From contig CALLMF010000009.1 of NCBI GenBank assembly GCA_938006335.1, positions 1 to 64,000 of the forward strand: DNA of 64,000 bases. Reading direction: 5' to 3'. The position numbers and the translations under genes were made by a program. Positions 8,460 through 17,333 of the stretch are shown one piece after another (position 1 is the stretch's first letter; each line of letters begins with the position of its first letter). This DNA is from an uncultured Granulosicoccaceae bacterium. GTDB lineage: Bacteria > Pseudomonadota > Gammaproteobacteria > Granulosicoccales > Granulosicoccaceae. A model generated the notes under the pieces. It was not told the DNA's origin. It saw nothing but the letters and a program-made list of their open reading frames with translations, and made no database searches.

Positions 8460-8753
8460 ATGAGTGAAAAAGACGACGTTCTCGTACACGATGGCGCAAC
8501 GCGCCGCGGCTTCTTGCGCACGGGCACTGCAGTGGCCATCGCGGGCATTGCCGCAGCCAGCACCAGTACCGGTGCACTCGCAGCAGACTGCGACCGCAAT
8601 TCGCGATCAGCGTCGGCCAAGCAGGCAGCTGCAGGCTCCGACAGCGATGAGGGTGCCAGCGCCGACGCCGCCGGTTGCGGACGCAAGCCGACGATCTCCC
8701 AGGCTCCCGCCGAAGGGAATACAGATGTAACAGTAAAGACCGTACGCGGCTAG
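8460..8753 (+). CDS. Small Tat-exported protein of unknown function
   Basis: The 97-residue protein has a twin-arginine signal: TRRGFLRT at about 14-21, a hydrophobic Ala-rich stretch, and a likely cleavage after ALAA (about 42). The mature part is only about 55 residues, Ser/Ala/Asp-rich, with two Cys (residues 44 and about 70) and no recognisable domain. Tat export implies folding or cofactor loading in the cytoplasm, or partnership with a larger Tat substrate, neither of which is visible next door. ATG 8460 is preceded by TTGGAGTC, a fair ribosome-binding site. Confidence 0.72.
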   Translation: MSEKDDVLVHDGATRRGFLRTGTAVAIAGIAAASTSTGALAADCDRNSRSASAKQAAAGSDSDEGASADAAGCGRKPTISQAPAEGNTDVTVKTVRG

Positions 8754-8762
8754 AGAACAGAC

Positions 8763-9653
8763 TTACGCCAGCGCGTGCATGCGCTGGCGAAGCACCTCGA
8801 TGTGCTCAGGCCCGGTCTCGCAACAACCTCCGATGATGCTTGCGCCCATCGCCTGCCAGTCGGCCGCGAAGTCTGCATAGGCCTCCGGGCCAAGGTCGTT
8901 GCGTGCGGCTAGCCCATCGACAGTACCGCCCGCTTTCAGATCGCTCGCACACTTGAACGCATTGGCGTAGACGCCGGTCTTCAGCGGCGATGATTGCATG
9001 ACCTGGAGTGCGGCGCCGCACGCTTCCGGCCTACTGCAGTTGACCATCAAGGCATCAACACCCAGAGCGCCAATCTGCTCAACCGCATCGCAAACCGATT
9101 CCCCGCTGCGTAATCGCGGATCATCCACCGCGGCCTTATCGTCCACCGTAAACGCCACCCACACCGGAAGCCCGCTCTCGAGCGCTGCCGTAGCCGCATG
9201 GTGCGCCTCGGCAATCGAGCCCATGGTCTCGCACAACATCAGATCGCAGCGCGTCGCCTGAGCCTCCACGATGCGCCGATAGCTCGCCAACGCTTGTGCC
9301 GTTGCCGGCGCAAGATCCGTATGGTAGCTCGCGACCAGTGGCGGCAAGCTTGCAGCGATTTTCACACCCTCTCGTCCTGCCTGCTCGCGCGCTCGTTCGG
9401 CGCACTCGGTCGCAGCGGATTGCAAGGACAGGAAAGAATCAGCGATGTGGTCTCGTTCCAGACGCTCCGGCGTCGCCGAATAGCTTGCAAGCGTGATTAC
9501 ATCTGCGCCTGCGGCTATGTAGGCGGCATGCAGGTCCGTCACGATTTCCGGTTCATGCAACAACACTTCCGTTGACCACAAGGGCGTGACCGGGCGAAAG
9601 CTGCGCTTGACCAGCTCCTGGCCCATGCCGCCATCAAGAATTACCGTGTTCAA
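8763..9653 (-). CDS. Homocysteine S-methyltransferase family protein
   Basis: The 296-residue protein is a zinc-dependent methyltransferase that moves a methyl group from a donor such as S-methylmethionine or betaine to a thiol such as homocysteine. It opens with ILDGGMGQEL, carries VNCSRPEACG (first zinc Cys) and ends with GGCCETGPEHI (the paired zinc Cys). Length fits the MmuM-like subgroup without a cobalamin domain. It follows the membrane transferase gene with a 2-bp gap, so the two are probably one transcript. No B12-binding part is present, so it is not MetH. The physiological donor is unknown. Confidence 0.88.
   Translation of the reverse strand: MNTVILDGGMGQELVKRSFRPVTPLWSTEVLLHEPEIVTDLHAAYIAAGADVITLASYSATPERLERDHIADSFLSLQSAATECAERAREQAGREGVKIAASLPPLVASYHTDLAPATAQALASYRRIVEAQATRCDLMLCETMGSIAEAHHAATAALESGLPVWVAFTVDDKAAVDDPRLRSGESVCDAVEQIGALGVDALMVNCSRPEACGAALQVMQSSPLKTGVYANAFKCASDLKAGGTVDGLAARNDLGPEAYADFAADWQAMGASIIGGCCETGPEHIEVLRQRMHALA
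8766..8789 (-). terminator. Stem-loop overlapping the end of the homocysteine methyltransferase gene
   Basis: CGCCAGCGC (8766-8774) and GCGCTGGCG (8781-8789) form a perfect 9-bp stem with a 6-nt loop. On the minus strand it is followed by a T-enriched run (TAAGTCTGTTCTC). It covers the last codons of the minus-strand gene and lies between convergent genes, as expected for a terminator. The T-run is imperfect. Confidence 0.5.
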
Positions 9654-9655
9654 CG

Positions 9656-11434
9656 CTAGGGTGTGCCTAAAGGTGTTTCGTAGATCGAGGCCAGCAAGGC
9701 TCGCATATCCCCCATCGGAATCGCAGCCAACGCCTCTCCGGGAATTGCGCCATCGCTGAAGGAGGCATCAGGCAGGCGGTCGAGCAATTCGGGCTCGCGA
9801 GCAATGATGTGCACCGGCACATGTGCGTTGGGTGCCCAGCCGGCGATGACACTGGCGGGCTGATGATCACCGATGATGACAAACAAGGCATCGTCGGCAT
9901 AGAGCGCAAGGTATTCCGCGAGACGCTGCATCAACCGATCAAGGGAGCGCGAGTAGTTTGCCCGCACCGGCTCTGGCGTCGCCCAGGAAATCGGGCCACC
10001 GTCACGATAGCTCCCATCGAATACGCTGCCATCACCCACGGCTTCCCACGGTACGGGCAAGGGCAACGGTCCCCAGGGTGCATGGGAGTCAAGCAGGCCG
10101 ATCATGCCGGCAACGGGTTTTTCCTCAACGTCTCTGACCTGATCTTCAAAGGCGGTCAAGGTGTACTGGTCAGGCATGGTGACGTAGCCGAAGTCCTTGC
10201 CACGATAGCTCAGCGCATCACGGTTCAGGAAGGTGTCCACGTCGTACCAGGCACCCTCGACCCACGGCTTGCTGACAACCGGCAATGCGACCACGCTGGT
10301 CCATCCGGCATCACGCAACAGACTGTAGAGCGGCACGCGGTCAGAAGACAGCAAGCGATCAAACCGTGCCTGGCTGGTCAGCATCAGGCCGGAGGCATAG
10401 CTCGCCTGTGCAAGCCAGCTGCGCCCACCACGGATCGGCGAGTCGACCCAGCCGCTGCGGATACCCAGACCGGCATCGCGCAACACGTTCTCCACCTCAC
10501 CGAGGCGCTCATGCGCGGTGTCGCGGAACCGCTCGTGATCCAGCCAGCTGCGACCATAGGACTCGACAAACAAGGTCACGACATCGCGCCCCTGCAATGC
10601 CTCGAAGCGCGGACCTGCGGGAGTATTCTCGAACACCGGATCGTCCGCCAGCTCACGCGAAAACGCGAGCTGATCACCAATGCGCCAACGCACCCGCTCG
10701 AAGCGCTTCGTGAAATCCTGCACGGTGTCCAGACGAGGTCCGGTCGCGCTGGCACCCGATACGCCGTACCAGGCGAACCCCACGACCGTGACAATCACAG
10801 CGATGATCAGCATCCGCTGACGCTCCTTCCACGCCATTGCCTGCAGGCTTGCGAGCCCCGCGTTCAGTGCATAGAACATCGACACCGCAAGCAGCAGGAC
10901 GATGCACACCACCAGCGCCGCCTCCAGCCGACCCACGCTCTGGGACGCCAAGGTCCAGCCCTGAGCCATCAGGTGAAACTCGGCCAGGGGATCAAAATCA
11001 CGCCCGAAGGCCAACCGCGACCCCATGTCGGCAAAGCGCAGGAACACGAGTACTGCGAGCAGCGCGATCAACACGCGCCGACACCATCGCCCGATGCCTC
11101 GCGGCAGTGCCAGCAGCACACCAAGCACCACGGGCAGCTCGAGCGGCCAGGCCAACAGCCGGCTGATCGTGAGATCTGCCGGATGACCGGGAAATCGCAT
11201 CACGGCAAACAGCAGCAATACGGTCGCCATGACCAGGCCGACTCGCCGTGCGCGCGACGGGAGCGGGAAGTGGCTACCGTCGGATGTACGTGTGAGGGTG
11301 TGAATGAGGGGCTTTTTCCAGGAGCGAACGTGAGGGCGCCGGAACAAGACCGCCAGGCTGCCAGCATCAGACGTGACGCCGCGCGCGAGCGCGCGTGACC
11401 CCTCTCTGATCCTTGATGGAATCGTGAGTTCCAC
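9656..11434 (-). CDS. LtaS/sulfatase-superfamily membrane transferase or hydrolase
   Basis: The 592-residue protein has an N-terminal block of about five TM helices and a C-terminal alkaline-phosphatase-superfamily domain. Signs are VVTLFVESYGRSW (metal-binding acid) and LFVIIGDHQPASV with the metal-binding Asp-His. The layout is that of LtaS, OpgB and EptA-like enzymes that act on lipid or glycan headgroups outside the inner membrane. The substrate cannot be told. The predicted start is GTG 11434, but about 65 residues precede the first TM helix and a small hairpin (11436-11450) abuts that GTG, so the true start may be further in. It is followed directly by the homocysteine methyltransferase. 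Confidence 0.78.
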   Translation of the reverse strand: MELTIPSRIREGSRALARGVTSDAGSLAVLFRRPHVRSWKKPLIHTLTRTSDGSHFPLPSRARRVGLVMATVLLLFAVMRFPGHPADLTISRLLAWPLELPVVLGVLLALPRGIGRWCRRVLIALLAVLVFLRFADMGSRLAFGRDFDPLAEFHLMAQGWTLASQSVGRLEAALVVCIVLLLAVSMFYALNAGLASLQAMAWKERQRMLIIAVIVTVVGFAWYGVSGASATGPRLDTVQDFTKRFERVRWRIGDQLAFSRELADDPVFENTPAGPRFEALQGRDVVTLFVESYGRSWLDHERFRDTAHERLGEVENVLRDAGLGIRSGWVDSPIRGGRSWLAQASYASGLMLTSQARFDRLLSSDRVPLYSLLRDAGWTSVVALPVVSKPWVEGAWYDVDTFLNRDALSYRGKDFGYVTMPDQYTLTAFEDQVRDVEEKPVAGMIGLLDSHAPWGPLPLPVPWEAVGDGSVFDGSYRDGGPISWATPEPVRANYSRSLDRLMQRLAEYLALYADDALFVIIGDHQPASVIAGWAPNAHVPVHIIAREPELLDRLPDASFSDGAIPGEALAAIPMGDMRALLASIYETPLGTP

Positions 11435-11539
11435 CGTCGTGAGACACGACGCATCCTGCGACCACTACGTGGCAGCGGCCGGAGTGTCAGTCAATGCACG
11501 GCCGAGGTCAAGAAGGCTCGGGAATACTCCCGCAACGCA

Positions 11540-12547
11540 TCACAGATCGACGCTTCCGGACAGGATCTGCGTGGCCTCGTGGCAGACCACCTGCCGGCCC
11601 TCCAGATTCGACACTGCTGGGACCTCGACTCTGCACCGCTCAGTCGCCAGGGCGCACCTGGGGTGGTAGTGACATCCACTGGGCGGATTGATCGGGTCAG
11701 GAATCTCACCGCCGTCCGTCTGATGTTCCCGGCCAAATCCGTCGATACGCGGTGCGGCATCCAGCAGCATGCGGGTGTAGGGGTGACACGGCGCTTCGAA
11801 CAGGGCATCCCGGGTCGCAGTCTCGACGAGACGGCCGAGGTACAGCACACCGACCTGATCGGCCATGTAACGCACCACTGACAAGTCGTGGGAGATGAAC
11901 AGATACGTCAAACCCAGTTCCGATTGCAGGTCCCGCATCAGATTGAGCACCTGGGCTTGCACGGACACATCAAGCGCCGAGGTCGGCTCGTCACACACGA
12001 TGAACTCAGGCCGAGAGGCCAAGGCGCGCGCTATCCCGATACGCTGGCGTTGCCCGCCTGAAAACTGATGCGGAAACTTCGTGGCATCGGACGCGGCAAG
12101 GCCTACCTGATCGAGTAACTCGGCAACGCGGCGCGCACGCGCGCCGGCATCCGGCTCCAGGCCAAAGACCTCGATGGGTTCACTGATGATGTCCCCTACC
12201 CGCCATCGCGGATTCAGGCTTGCGTAGGGATCCTGAAAGATCATCTGCACACGACGCCTCAGCGCATCGCTCGCAGCGGTCGCTGTCGCCGAGAGATCCG
12301 AGCCATCCACCAGCACCTGCCCGGCCGTCGGCTTCAGCAGACCCAGTACCAGCTTTGCGATGGTGCTCTTGCCGGAACCAGACTCACCCACCAGAGCGTA
12401 GGTACTCCCCCTGGCAATCGAGAAGCTCACATCGTCGACCGCAGTAAGAATTCGACGCGGCTCACGCTGCAGCAGACGATTCAGCCATGGACTCGAGACA
12501 TCGAAGCGTCGCGTCAGTCCGCTGACTTCCACCATGATGTCAGTCAT
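11540..12547 (-). CDS. Oligopeptide/dipeptide ABC transporter ATP-binding protein (OppF/DppF-like)
   Basis: The 335-residue cytoplasmic ATPase energises peptide import. It shows Walker A GESGSGKST, signature SGGQRQR, Walker B FIVCDEPTSALD and the C-terminal oligopeptide-transporter extension with Cys (CHYHPRC ... RC) that can bind an iron-sulfur cluster in this family. It is the last gene of the five-gene operon. ATG 12547 is chosen, not the longer frame to 12736, because it overlaps the upstream stop by 8 bp and begins directly at the ABC domain; ATG 12535 is an alternative. Confidence 0.9.
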   Translation of the reverse strand: MTDIMVEVSGLTRRFDVSSPWLNRLLQREPRRILTAVDDVSFSIARGSTYALVGESGSGKSTIAKLVLGLLKPTAGQVLVDGSDLSATATAASDALRRRVQMIFQDPYASLNPRWRVGDIISEPIEVFGLEPDAGARARRVAELLDQVGLAASDATKFPHQFSGGQRQRIGIARALASRPEFIVCDEPTSALDVSVQAQVLNLMRDLQSELGLTYLFISHDLSVVRYMADQVGVLYLGRLVETATRDALFEAPCHPYTRMLLDAAPRIDGFGREHQTDGGEIPDPINPPSGCHYHPRCALATERCRVEVPAVSNLEGRQVVCHEATQILSGSVDL

Positions 12548-13598
12548 GACGTGCCTGCTGTGGTTGCGATGCGACCCAACACCAGACATCACTGTCGTTG
12601 ATGGTTTCTCGCGGGGGTCTCTTTTGCTTACAGTCAGGCACTGCACGATCACATCGAGGGTGGAAGGCACAGCCGGCAGGAATCGACAACAAACCAGGCA
12701 TGGCCCCCGGTATCTGAACAAGACCCTCGGCCACATCGGAAGCCGGGTTGGGCGTCGAGGCCATCAAGCCGCGCGTATAGGGGTGAGCGGCGTTGACCAG
12801 CACCGAAGGCGTCGGTCCGATCTCGGCGACACGCCCGGCATACATCACGGCAACGCGGTCCGTGGTTTCAGCGATTACGCCCATATCGTGCGTGATCATC
12901 ATGACGCCGGTACCGCGCTCCAGACACAAGCGTTTGAGCAAGGTCAACACCTGTGCTTGTACCGATACATCAAGCGCTGTGGTCGGCTCGTCGGCGATGA
13001 CCAGTACCGGCTCACCGATCAGCGCCAGCGCGATCACGACACGCTGACGCATCCCCCCGGAGAATTCATGCGGATACGCATCCAGCCGCTCGGCCGCCGC
13101 GGGAATACCGACTTCCTGCAAGGCGAGTAGCGCGCGGTCGCGGGACTCGGCGCGGCTGATGTCCAGATGCTGGCGGGCCGTCTCCGCGAGCTGATCCCCG
13201 ATACGTTGCAAGGGATTGAGGCTGGTCGACGGGTCCTGGAACACGGTACCGATCTCGCCGCCACGAACCCGCCGAAGATCATCCCCGGTCAGGTTATCGA
13301 TGCGCTTGCCAGCAAGACGCACGCTACCACTCGCTATGCGCGCAGGGCGCTCGAGCAAACCGATGATGGCAGCTCCGGTGATGGACTTGCCAGCACCGGA
13401 CTCGCCGACCACACCGAGAATCTCGCCCGCGTTCAACTCGAAGCTGACGCCGTCGACCGGCCTCAACAGGCCTCGGCGCGTGGGTATCTCGACGACAAGA
13501 TCCTCGACGGCAAGCAAGGGCTCATCGTGCGACGACGATGGACGACTGACTGGCTGAACGCCGGTCGCGCTTGCAGACGAAGCGTTGGGGATACTCAT
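12540..13598 (-). CDS. Oligopeptide/dipeptide ABC transporter ATP-binding protein (OppD/DppD-like)
   Basis: The 352-residue partner ATPase of the peptide importer shows Walker A GESGAGKSI (Ile after the Ser where Thr is usual), signature SGGMRQR, Walker B LVIADEPTTALD, and the C-terminal HPRCDRAVPDC extension typical of Opp/Dpp ATPases. The N-terminus has about 25 extra Ser/Pro-rich residues before the ABC domain. The start overlaps the stop of the upstream permease by 4 bp, and the stop overlaps the start of the second ATPase gene, so all are translationally coupled. Confidence 0.9.
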   Translation of the reverse strand: MSIPNASSASATGVQPVSRPSSSHDEPLLAVEDLVVEIPTRRGLLRPVDGVSFELNAGEILGVVGESGAGKSITGAAIIGLLERPARIASGSVRLAGKRIDNLTGDDLRRVRGGEIGTVFQDPSTSLNPLQRIGDQLAETARQHLDISRAESRDRALLALQEVGIPAAAERLDAYPHEFSGGMRQRVVIALALIGEPVLVIADEPTTALDVSVQAQVLTLLKRLCLERGTGVMMITHDMGVIAETTDRVAVMYAGRVAEIGPTPSVLVNAAHPYTRGLMASTPNPASDVAEGLVQIPGAMPGLLSIPAGCAFHPRCDRAVPDCKQKRPPRETINDSDVWCWVASQPQQARHD

Positions 13599-14545
13599 TG
13601 CAACTTCGGATTCAGCGCATCGCGCAGCCAGTCACCCAACAGGTTGACCGACAGCGCCAGGGCCAGCAAGGTCATCGACGGAAACAACAGGATCCACCAC
13701 TCACCAGAGAACAGATAGTCCTGTCCGATACTGATGAGCGTGCCAAGCGATGGCCGCGTCGGTGGTGCACCGACACCCAGAAACGACAAGGTTGCCTCGG
13801 TGATGATGGCAAGCGCCAGATAGATGGTCGCGATGACCGATACCGGTCCCATCACGTTCGGCAACAGATGCCTGAACAGAATCTGCCGCGGCTTGCGGCC
13901 GATGAGTCGTGCGGCTTGTACGTAGTCCTTCTTGGACTCCACCATGGCCGAGCCCCGCACGGTGCGCGCAAACTGCACCCACTCGGACAGACCGATCGAG
14001 AGTATGAGTACCCACACCGCCATCTGGTCACGGTACTCCGCAGGAATCAGCCCACGCGCTATACCAAAGATCAACAAGGCGACCATGATCGATGGGAAGG
14101 TGAGCTGGATATCGGCAACGCGCATGATCAGTGCGTCCACCCAACCGCCGACGTAACCGGCAATCAAACCCAAGGTCACGCCCAGGACCGCCGCAAAGGC
14201 AACCGCCGACAGACCGATGAACAACGAGAGACGCATGCCGTACAAGATGGTCGAGAAGACGTCACGGCCCTGATCATCCGTACCGAGCCAGTACACCGAG
14301 CCAGAGCCCATGCCTTCACCCATGGGCGGAGTGAAGCCATCCATCAGATTGAGCGATGCCGGATCGAACGGTGTGTAGGGAGCGATCCACGGTGCGAACA
14401 ACGCAGCGAGGATCAACGCAAGGAAAACGAAGGCGGCGATCATGGCGACCGGCGAGTGCCGGAACGACCACGCAATATCACTCTCCCAGACACCGCGAAG
14501 ACGCGAGCTGATACTCGGCTTGAGTGTGGGTTGCACGCTACTCAT
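13595..14545 (-). CDS. Oligopeptide/dipeptide ABC transporter permease (OppC/DppC-like)
   Basis: The 316-residue inner-membrane permease has an N-terminal TM (MIAAFVFLALILAALFAPW), a periplasmic loop with YWLGTDDQGRDVFS, then five TM helices and the EAA loop around ARTVRGSAMVESKKDYVQAARL-type sequence near the middle. It forms the channel with the DppB-like permease. Its start overlaps the upstream permease stop by 4 bp (ATGA). Confidence 0.92.
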   Translation of the reverse strand: MSSVQPTLKPSISSRLRGVWESDIAWSFRHSPVAMIAAFVFLALILAALFAPWIAPYTPFDPASLNLMDGFTPPMGEGMGSGSVYWLGTDDQGRDVFSTILYGMRLSLFIGLSAVAFAAVLGVTLGLIAGYVGGWVDALIMRVADIQLTFPSIMVALLIFGIARGLIPAEYRDQMAVWVLILSIGLSEWVQFARTVRGSAMVESKKDYVQAARLIGRKPRQILFRHLLPNVMGPVSVIATIYLALAIITEATLSFLGVGAPPTRPSLGTLISIGQDYLFSGEWWILLFPSMTLLALALSVNLLGDWLRDALNPKLQ

Positions 14546-15507
14546 TGCAAACGCAGGCGCGGATCGACGACGGCATACAACAGGTCAACCACCAGATTGA
14601 TGCTGACAAAGAGCACGCCTACCAACAACAAGTAAGCAGCCATCACGGGGATATCGACGAACTGGATCGAGTTGATGAAAAGCAAGCCCACACCCGGCCA
14701 CTGAAACACGGTCTCTGTGACGATCGCAAAGGCGGCGATCTGCCCGACTTGCAGACCGATGATGGTGATGACCGGCACCAGCGTGTTCTTCAATGCGTGC
14801 TTGAAGTGCACGGTCTTGTCAGGCAATCCACGCGCACGCGCAAACCGGATGTAGTCGGTGCGCAGCACCTCAAGCATCTCCGAGCGCACCAAGCGCATCA
14901 CCAGCGTCATCTGATACAGACCCAGCGTGATCGCTGGCAATACGAGGGACTTCAAGCCGGATACCGTGACCAGACTGGATTGCCAACCGAACAAGGTGCC
15001 GGTTTCGCCCCGACCAAACGAGGGCAACCACCCCAACTCGACGGCAAAGATCCAGATCAGCAGCACACCGATCAGGAAGGTCGGTAGCGATACGCCGACC
15101 AGCGTGGCGGACATCACGATGTTGGCAACGATACCGTTACGCCGGATGGCGACAAACACGCCGAGCACAATCCCGAACACCACGGCAATCACCGCACTGA
15201 CAAACGCAAGCTCCAGCGTTGCCGGCAGGCGCTGGACGATCATCTCCGACACCGGGAGTCCGTTGCGATAGGACACCCCGAACTCACCCTGCGCCGCGTT
15301 ACCGATGAACTTCAGGTACTGGATCGGTACCGGATCATTCAGGCCCAGACGCTCCGCCAAGGCCGCACGGTCCAGCCGTGTTGCCTCCTGACCCAGCATG
15401 TTCTCGATCGGATTGCCCATGAACCGGAACATCGCAAAGGCGACGAATCCGACCACGGCCAGCACCAGCACACCCTGCAACACACGGCGGATGATGTAGG
15501 CGATCAC
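14542..15507 (-). CDS. Oligopeptide/dipeptide ABC transporter permease (OppB/DppB-like)
   Basis: The 321-residue permease starts MIAYIIRRVLQGVLVLAVV, which is the usual N-terminus of DppB/OppB, and has about six TM helices and the EAA loop (YIRFARARGLPDKTV). The start is GTG 15507. It has no free Shine-Dalgarno: the only candidate, AGGG, sits in the loop/stem of a perfect 8-bp hairpin that abuts the GTG (15508-15529). Expression may therefore depend on that structure or on coupling to the binding-protein gene upstream. Confidence 0.92.
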   Translation of the reverse strand: MIAYIIRRVLQGVLVLAVVGFVAFAMFRFMGNPIENMLGQEATRLDRAALAERLGLNDPVPIQYLKFIGNAAQGEFGVSYRNGLPVSEMIVQRLPATLELAFVSAVIAVVFGIVLGVFVAIRRNGIVANIVMSATLVGVSLPTFLIGVLLIWIFAVELGWLPSFGRGETGTLFGWQSSLVTVSGLKSLVLPAITLGLYQMTLVMRLVRSEMLEVLRTDYIRFARARGLPDKTVHFKHALKNTLVPVITIIGLQVGQIAAFAIVTETVFQWPGVGLLFINSIQFVDIPVMAAYLLLVGVLFVSINLVVDLLYAVVDPRLRLQ

Positions 15508-15529
15508 GCGCGCACCCTAGAGTGCGCGC
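15508..15529 (-). promoter_or_regulatory. Intercistronic stem-loop between binding protein and permease genes
   Basis: GCGCGCAC (15508-15515) and GTGCGCGC (15522-15529) form a perfect 8-bp GC-rich stem with loop CCTAGA. It fills most of the 40-bp gap between the binding-protein stop and the GTG start of the first permease. There is no U-run, so processing/stabilisation of the upstream message or control of permease translation is more likely than termination. Confidence 0.6.
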
Positions 15530-15547
15530 CTGTCGTCATGCACGTGC

Positions 15548-17125
15548 TTACTTCGAGTAGCTCAGAAACTTGAAGTGAGGCTGGTCTTCCGGCTGCACCG
15601 GAAAGTCGATGCCATCGCTCATGCCCCAGTTGAGTACCTGGTTGTGAACCGGCAGGTAGAGCACGTCCGACTGCACCTGCTCCCAGATCTCGTTGATGGT
15701 GCCGTTACGCACGTCGGCATCCGTTTCCGATGCCAGCGATACGATTTTTTCATCCACGTCCGTGTTGGAGTAACCGGTGCCGTTCCAGGTACCGCGCTCA
15801 TCGGAAGAGCTGTGCACCAGGAAGTTGAAGACGTACTCCGAATCGAAAGTTGGTACGCCCCAGCCCAACATGTAGAAGTCGGTGGTGCGGTTCTGGATCA
15901 ACGGAAAGTGTTGCGCCTTCGGCTTGGCATCCAGATTGACCGTGATACCCGCCCTGCCGAGCATGCCGACCACTGCCTGGCAGATCGCTTCGTCGTTGAT
16001 GTAGCGATCGTTCGGGCAATCGAGCTGGATGGTGAAGCCATCGGGATAGCCGGCCGCTGCGATCATCTCCTTGGCCATCGCCGCATCACCTTCAGGCGTT
16101 GCGTCCAGTGCCTCGGTCCACCCATTGACGAACGGAGGCATGATGACGCCAGTTGGGTCCGACTGATCGCGCATTACCACGCGCTTGATCGCTTCTCGGT
16201 CAATCGCCATGTTCATCGCCTGGCGTACTTCCAACTTGGCAAAGGGGTTCTCGCCGTCGATGTTGTCGTTCTCGAGATCGTCTGCGCCCTGATTCATACC
16301 AAAGAAGATCACGCGGTTCTGCGCGGCGGTTGCCACCATCAGACCGTCGGCCTGTGCCACCCGGTCAAGATCCTGGACCGGCACGTCCTGAATGAAATCC
16401 ACTTCGCCCGACAACAGTGCGGCCACGCGGGTCGCGGCGGACTGGATGGGGGTATAGACAAGCTCGGTGATCTCCATCGGGAAATCGTCCTTGCCCCAGT
16501 AATCCGGATTGGCCGTGAGTACGGTTCGCTCGTCGACGACGCGGGACTCGAGCACAAACGCGCCGGTGCCGTTGGTGTTCTTTGCCACGTAGTTGTCGCC
16601 GCCATTGGCGATGTCCTGAGGTTCTGCCGAGTCGTTCTCGAGCGTCCAGCCCTCATCCATCACGAACAGATTGGTGAGGTTGGCCGGCAGCAGAGGATTG
16701 GGACCCTCGGTCACGATCTCCACGGTGAGGTCGTCGACCTTGCGGATTTCCGCAACCGATGCGAGCAGCTCCTTCATCGCGGATGTCGGCATCTTCGCCC
16801 GCTGGAATGAAAACACCACATCGTCCGCAGTCAGCTCCTGACCGCCGTGGAAGGTGACGCCTTCACGCAGGTTGAAACGCCATACGGTCGGGTCGTCGGT
16901 CACCGCCCAGTCGGTTGCGAGTGCCGGAATGATCTCGCCGCTCATGTCGCGTTGCAGCAGCCCTTCGTACATCTGGTGGGCGAGCGTATGGGTCGGCCCC
17001 TCGTTTTGCGCATGAGGGTCCAGGGTGAGCGAGTCGCCCGCCCGCGCCCAGCGCAGCGTTTCGGCGTGGGCAACACTGCCCACGGTCAGGGCGGCAACAG
17101 CCGCTGCAACAAGGGTGCGCTTCAT
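15548..17125 (-). CDS. Peptide/solute-binding protein of ABC transporter (SBP family 5)
   Basis: The 525-residue periplasmic binding protein delivers oligopeptides or related solutes to the permeases. It has a Sec signal peptide (MKRTLVAAAVAALTVGSVAHA), then family-5 features: LRWARAGDSLTLDPHAQNEG, HQMYEGLLQRD, WRFNLREGVTFHGG and TADDVVFSFQRA. ATG 17125 is preferred to ATG 17131 because GGAG lies 6 nt before it and would touch the earlier ATG. First gene of the operon. Substrate could be dipeptides, glutathione or another amide; the sequence does not decide. Confidence 0.92.
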   Translation of the reverse strand: MKRTLVAAAVAALTVGSVAHAETLRWARAGDSLTLDPHAQNEGPTHTLAHQMYEGLLQRDMSGEIIPALATDWAVTDDPTVWRFNLREGVTFHGGQELTADDVVFSFQRAKMPTSAMKELLASVAEIRKVDDLTVEIVTEGPNPLLPANLTNLFVMDEGWTLENDSAEPQDIANGGDNYVAKNTNGTGAFVLESRVVDERTVLTANPDYWGKDDFPMEITELVYTPIQSAATRVAALLSGEVDFIQDVPVQDLDRVAQADGLMVATAAQNRVIFFGMNQGADDLENDNIDGENPFAKLEVRQAMNMAIDREAIKRVVMRDQSDPTGVIMPPFVNGWTEALDATPEGDAAMAKEMIAAAGYPDGFTIQLDCPNDRYINDEAICQAVVGMLGRAGITVNLDAKPKAQHFPLIQNRTTDFYMLGWGVPTFDSEYVFNFLVHSSSDERGTWNGTGYSNTDVDEKIVSLASETDADVRNGTINEIWEQVQSDVLYLPVHNQVLNWGMSDGIDFPVQPEDQPHFKFLSYSK

Positions 17126-17174
17126 GTTCATCTCCAGGGTTGGTCGTTCGGGCATGCTGCCCACGCCCAGAGGG

Positions 17175-17198
17175 TGCCAGCGAGTCCTGGCGCTGGCA
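17175..17198 (-). repeat. Inverted repeat in the leader of the peptide transporter operon
   Basis: TGCCAGCG (17175-17182) and CGCTGGCA (17191-17198) are perfect 8-bp arms around an 8-nt spacer, 50 bp upstream of the binding-protein start. It could be an operator for a dimeric regulator or an mRNA leader hairpin; nothing in the sequence chooses between them. Confidence 0.45.
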
Positions 17199-17333
17199 AG
17201 TGTTTCACGCTATCGCGAAAAAACGAGGCAGCGATGAGACCCTATTCTGATCGGCCAGCGTACCGCCCTCACGTGCCCGTGTGCGCAGTCGCCATACAAG
17301 GTATCTTTTCGCCATCCCAATCGTTTGAAGTCC

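Noticed and set aside
9809-11398. 529-codon plus-strand open frame opposite the LtaS-like gene
   Set aside because: Composition is Arg/Gln/His-rich with no domain; it mirrors a well-supported minus-strand gene.
13571-14635. 354-codon plus-strand frame opposite the DppC-like permease
   Set aside because: Highly Arg/His/Gln-rich, no motif, antisense to a clear permease.
15575-16810. 411-codon plus-strand frame opposite the binding protein gene
   Set aside because: Antisense shadow of an SBP family 5 gene; no recognisable domain.
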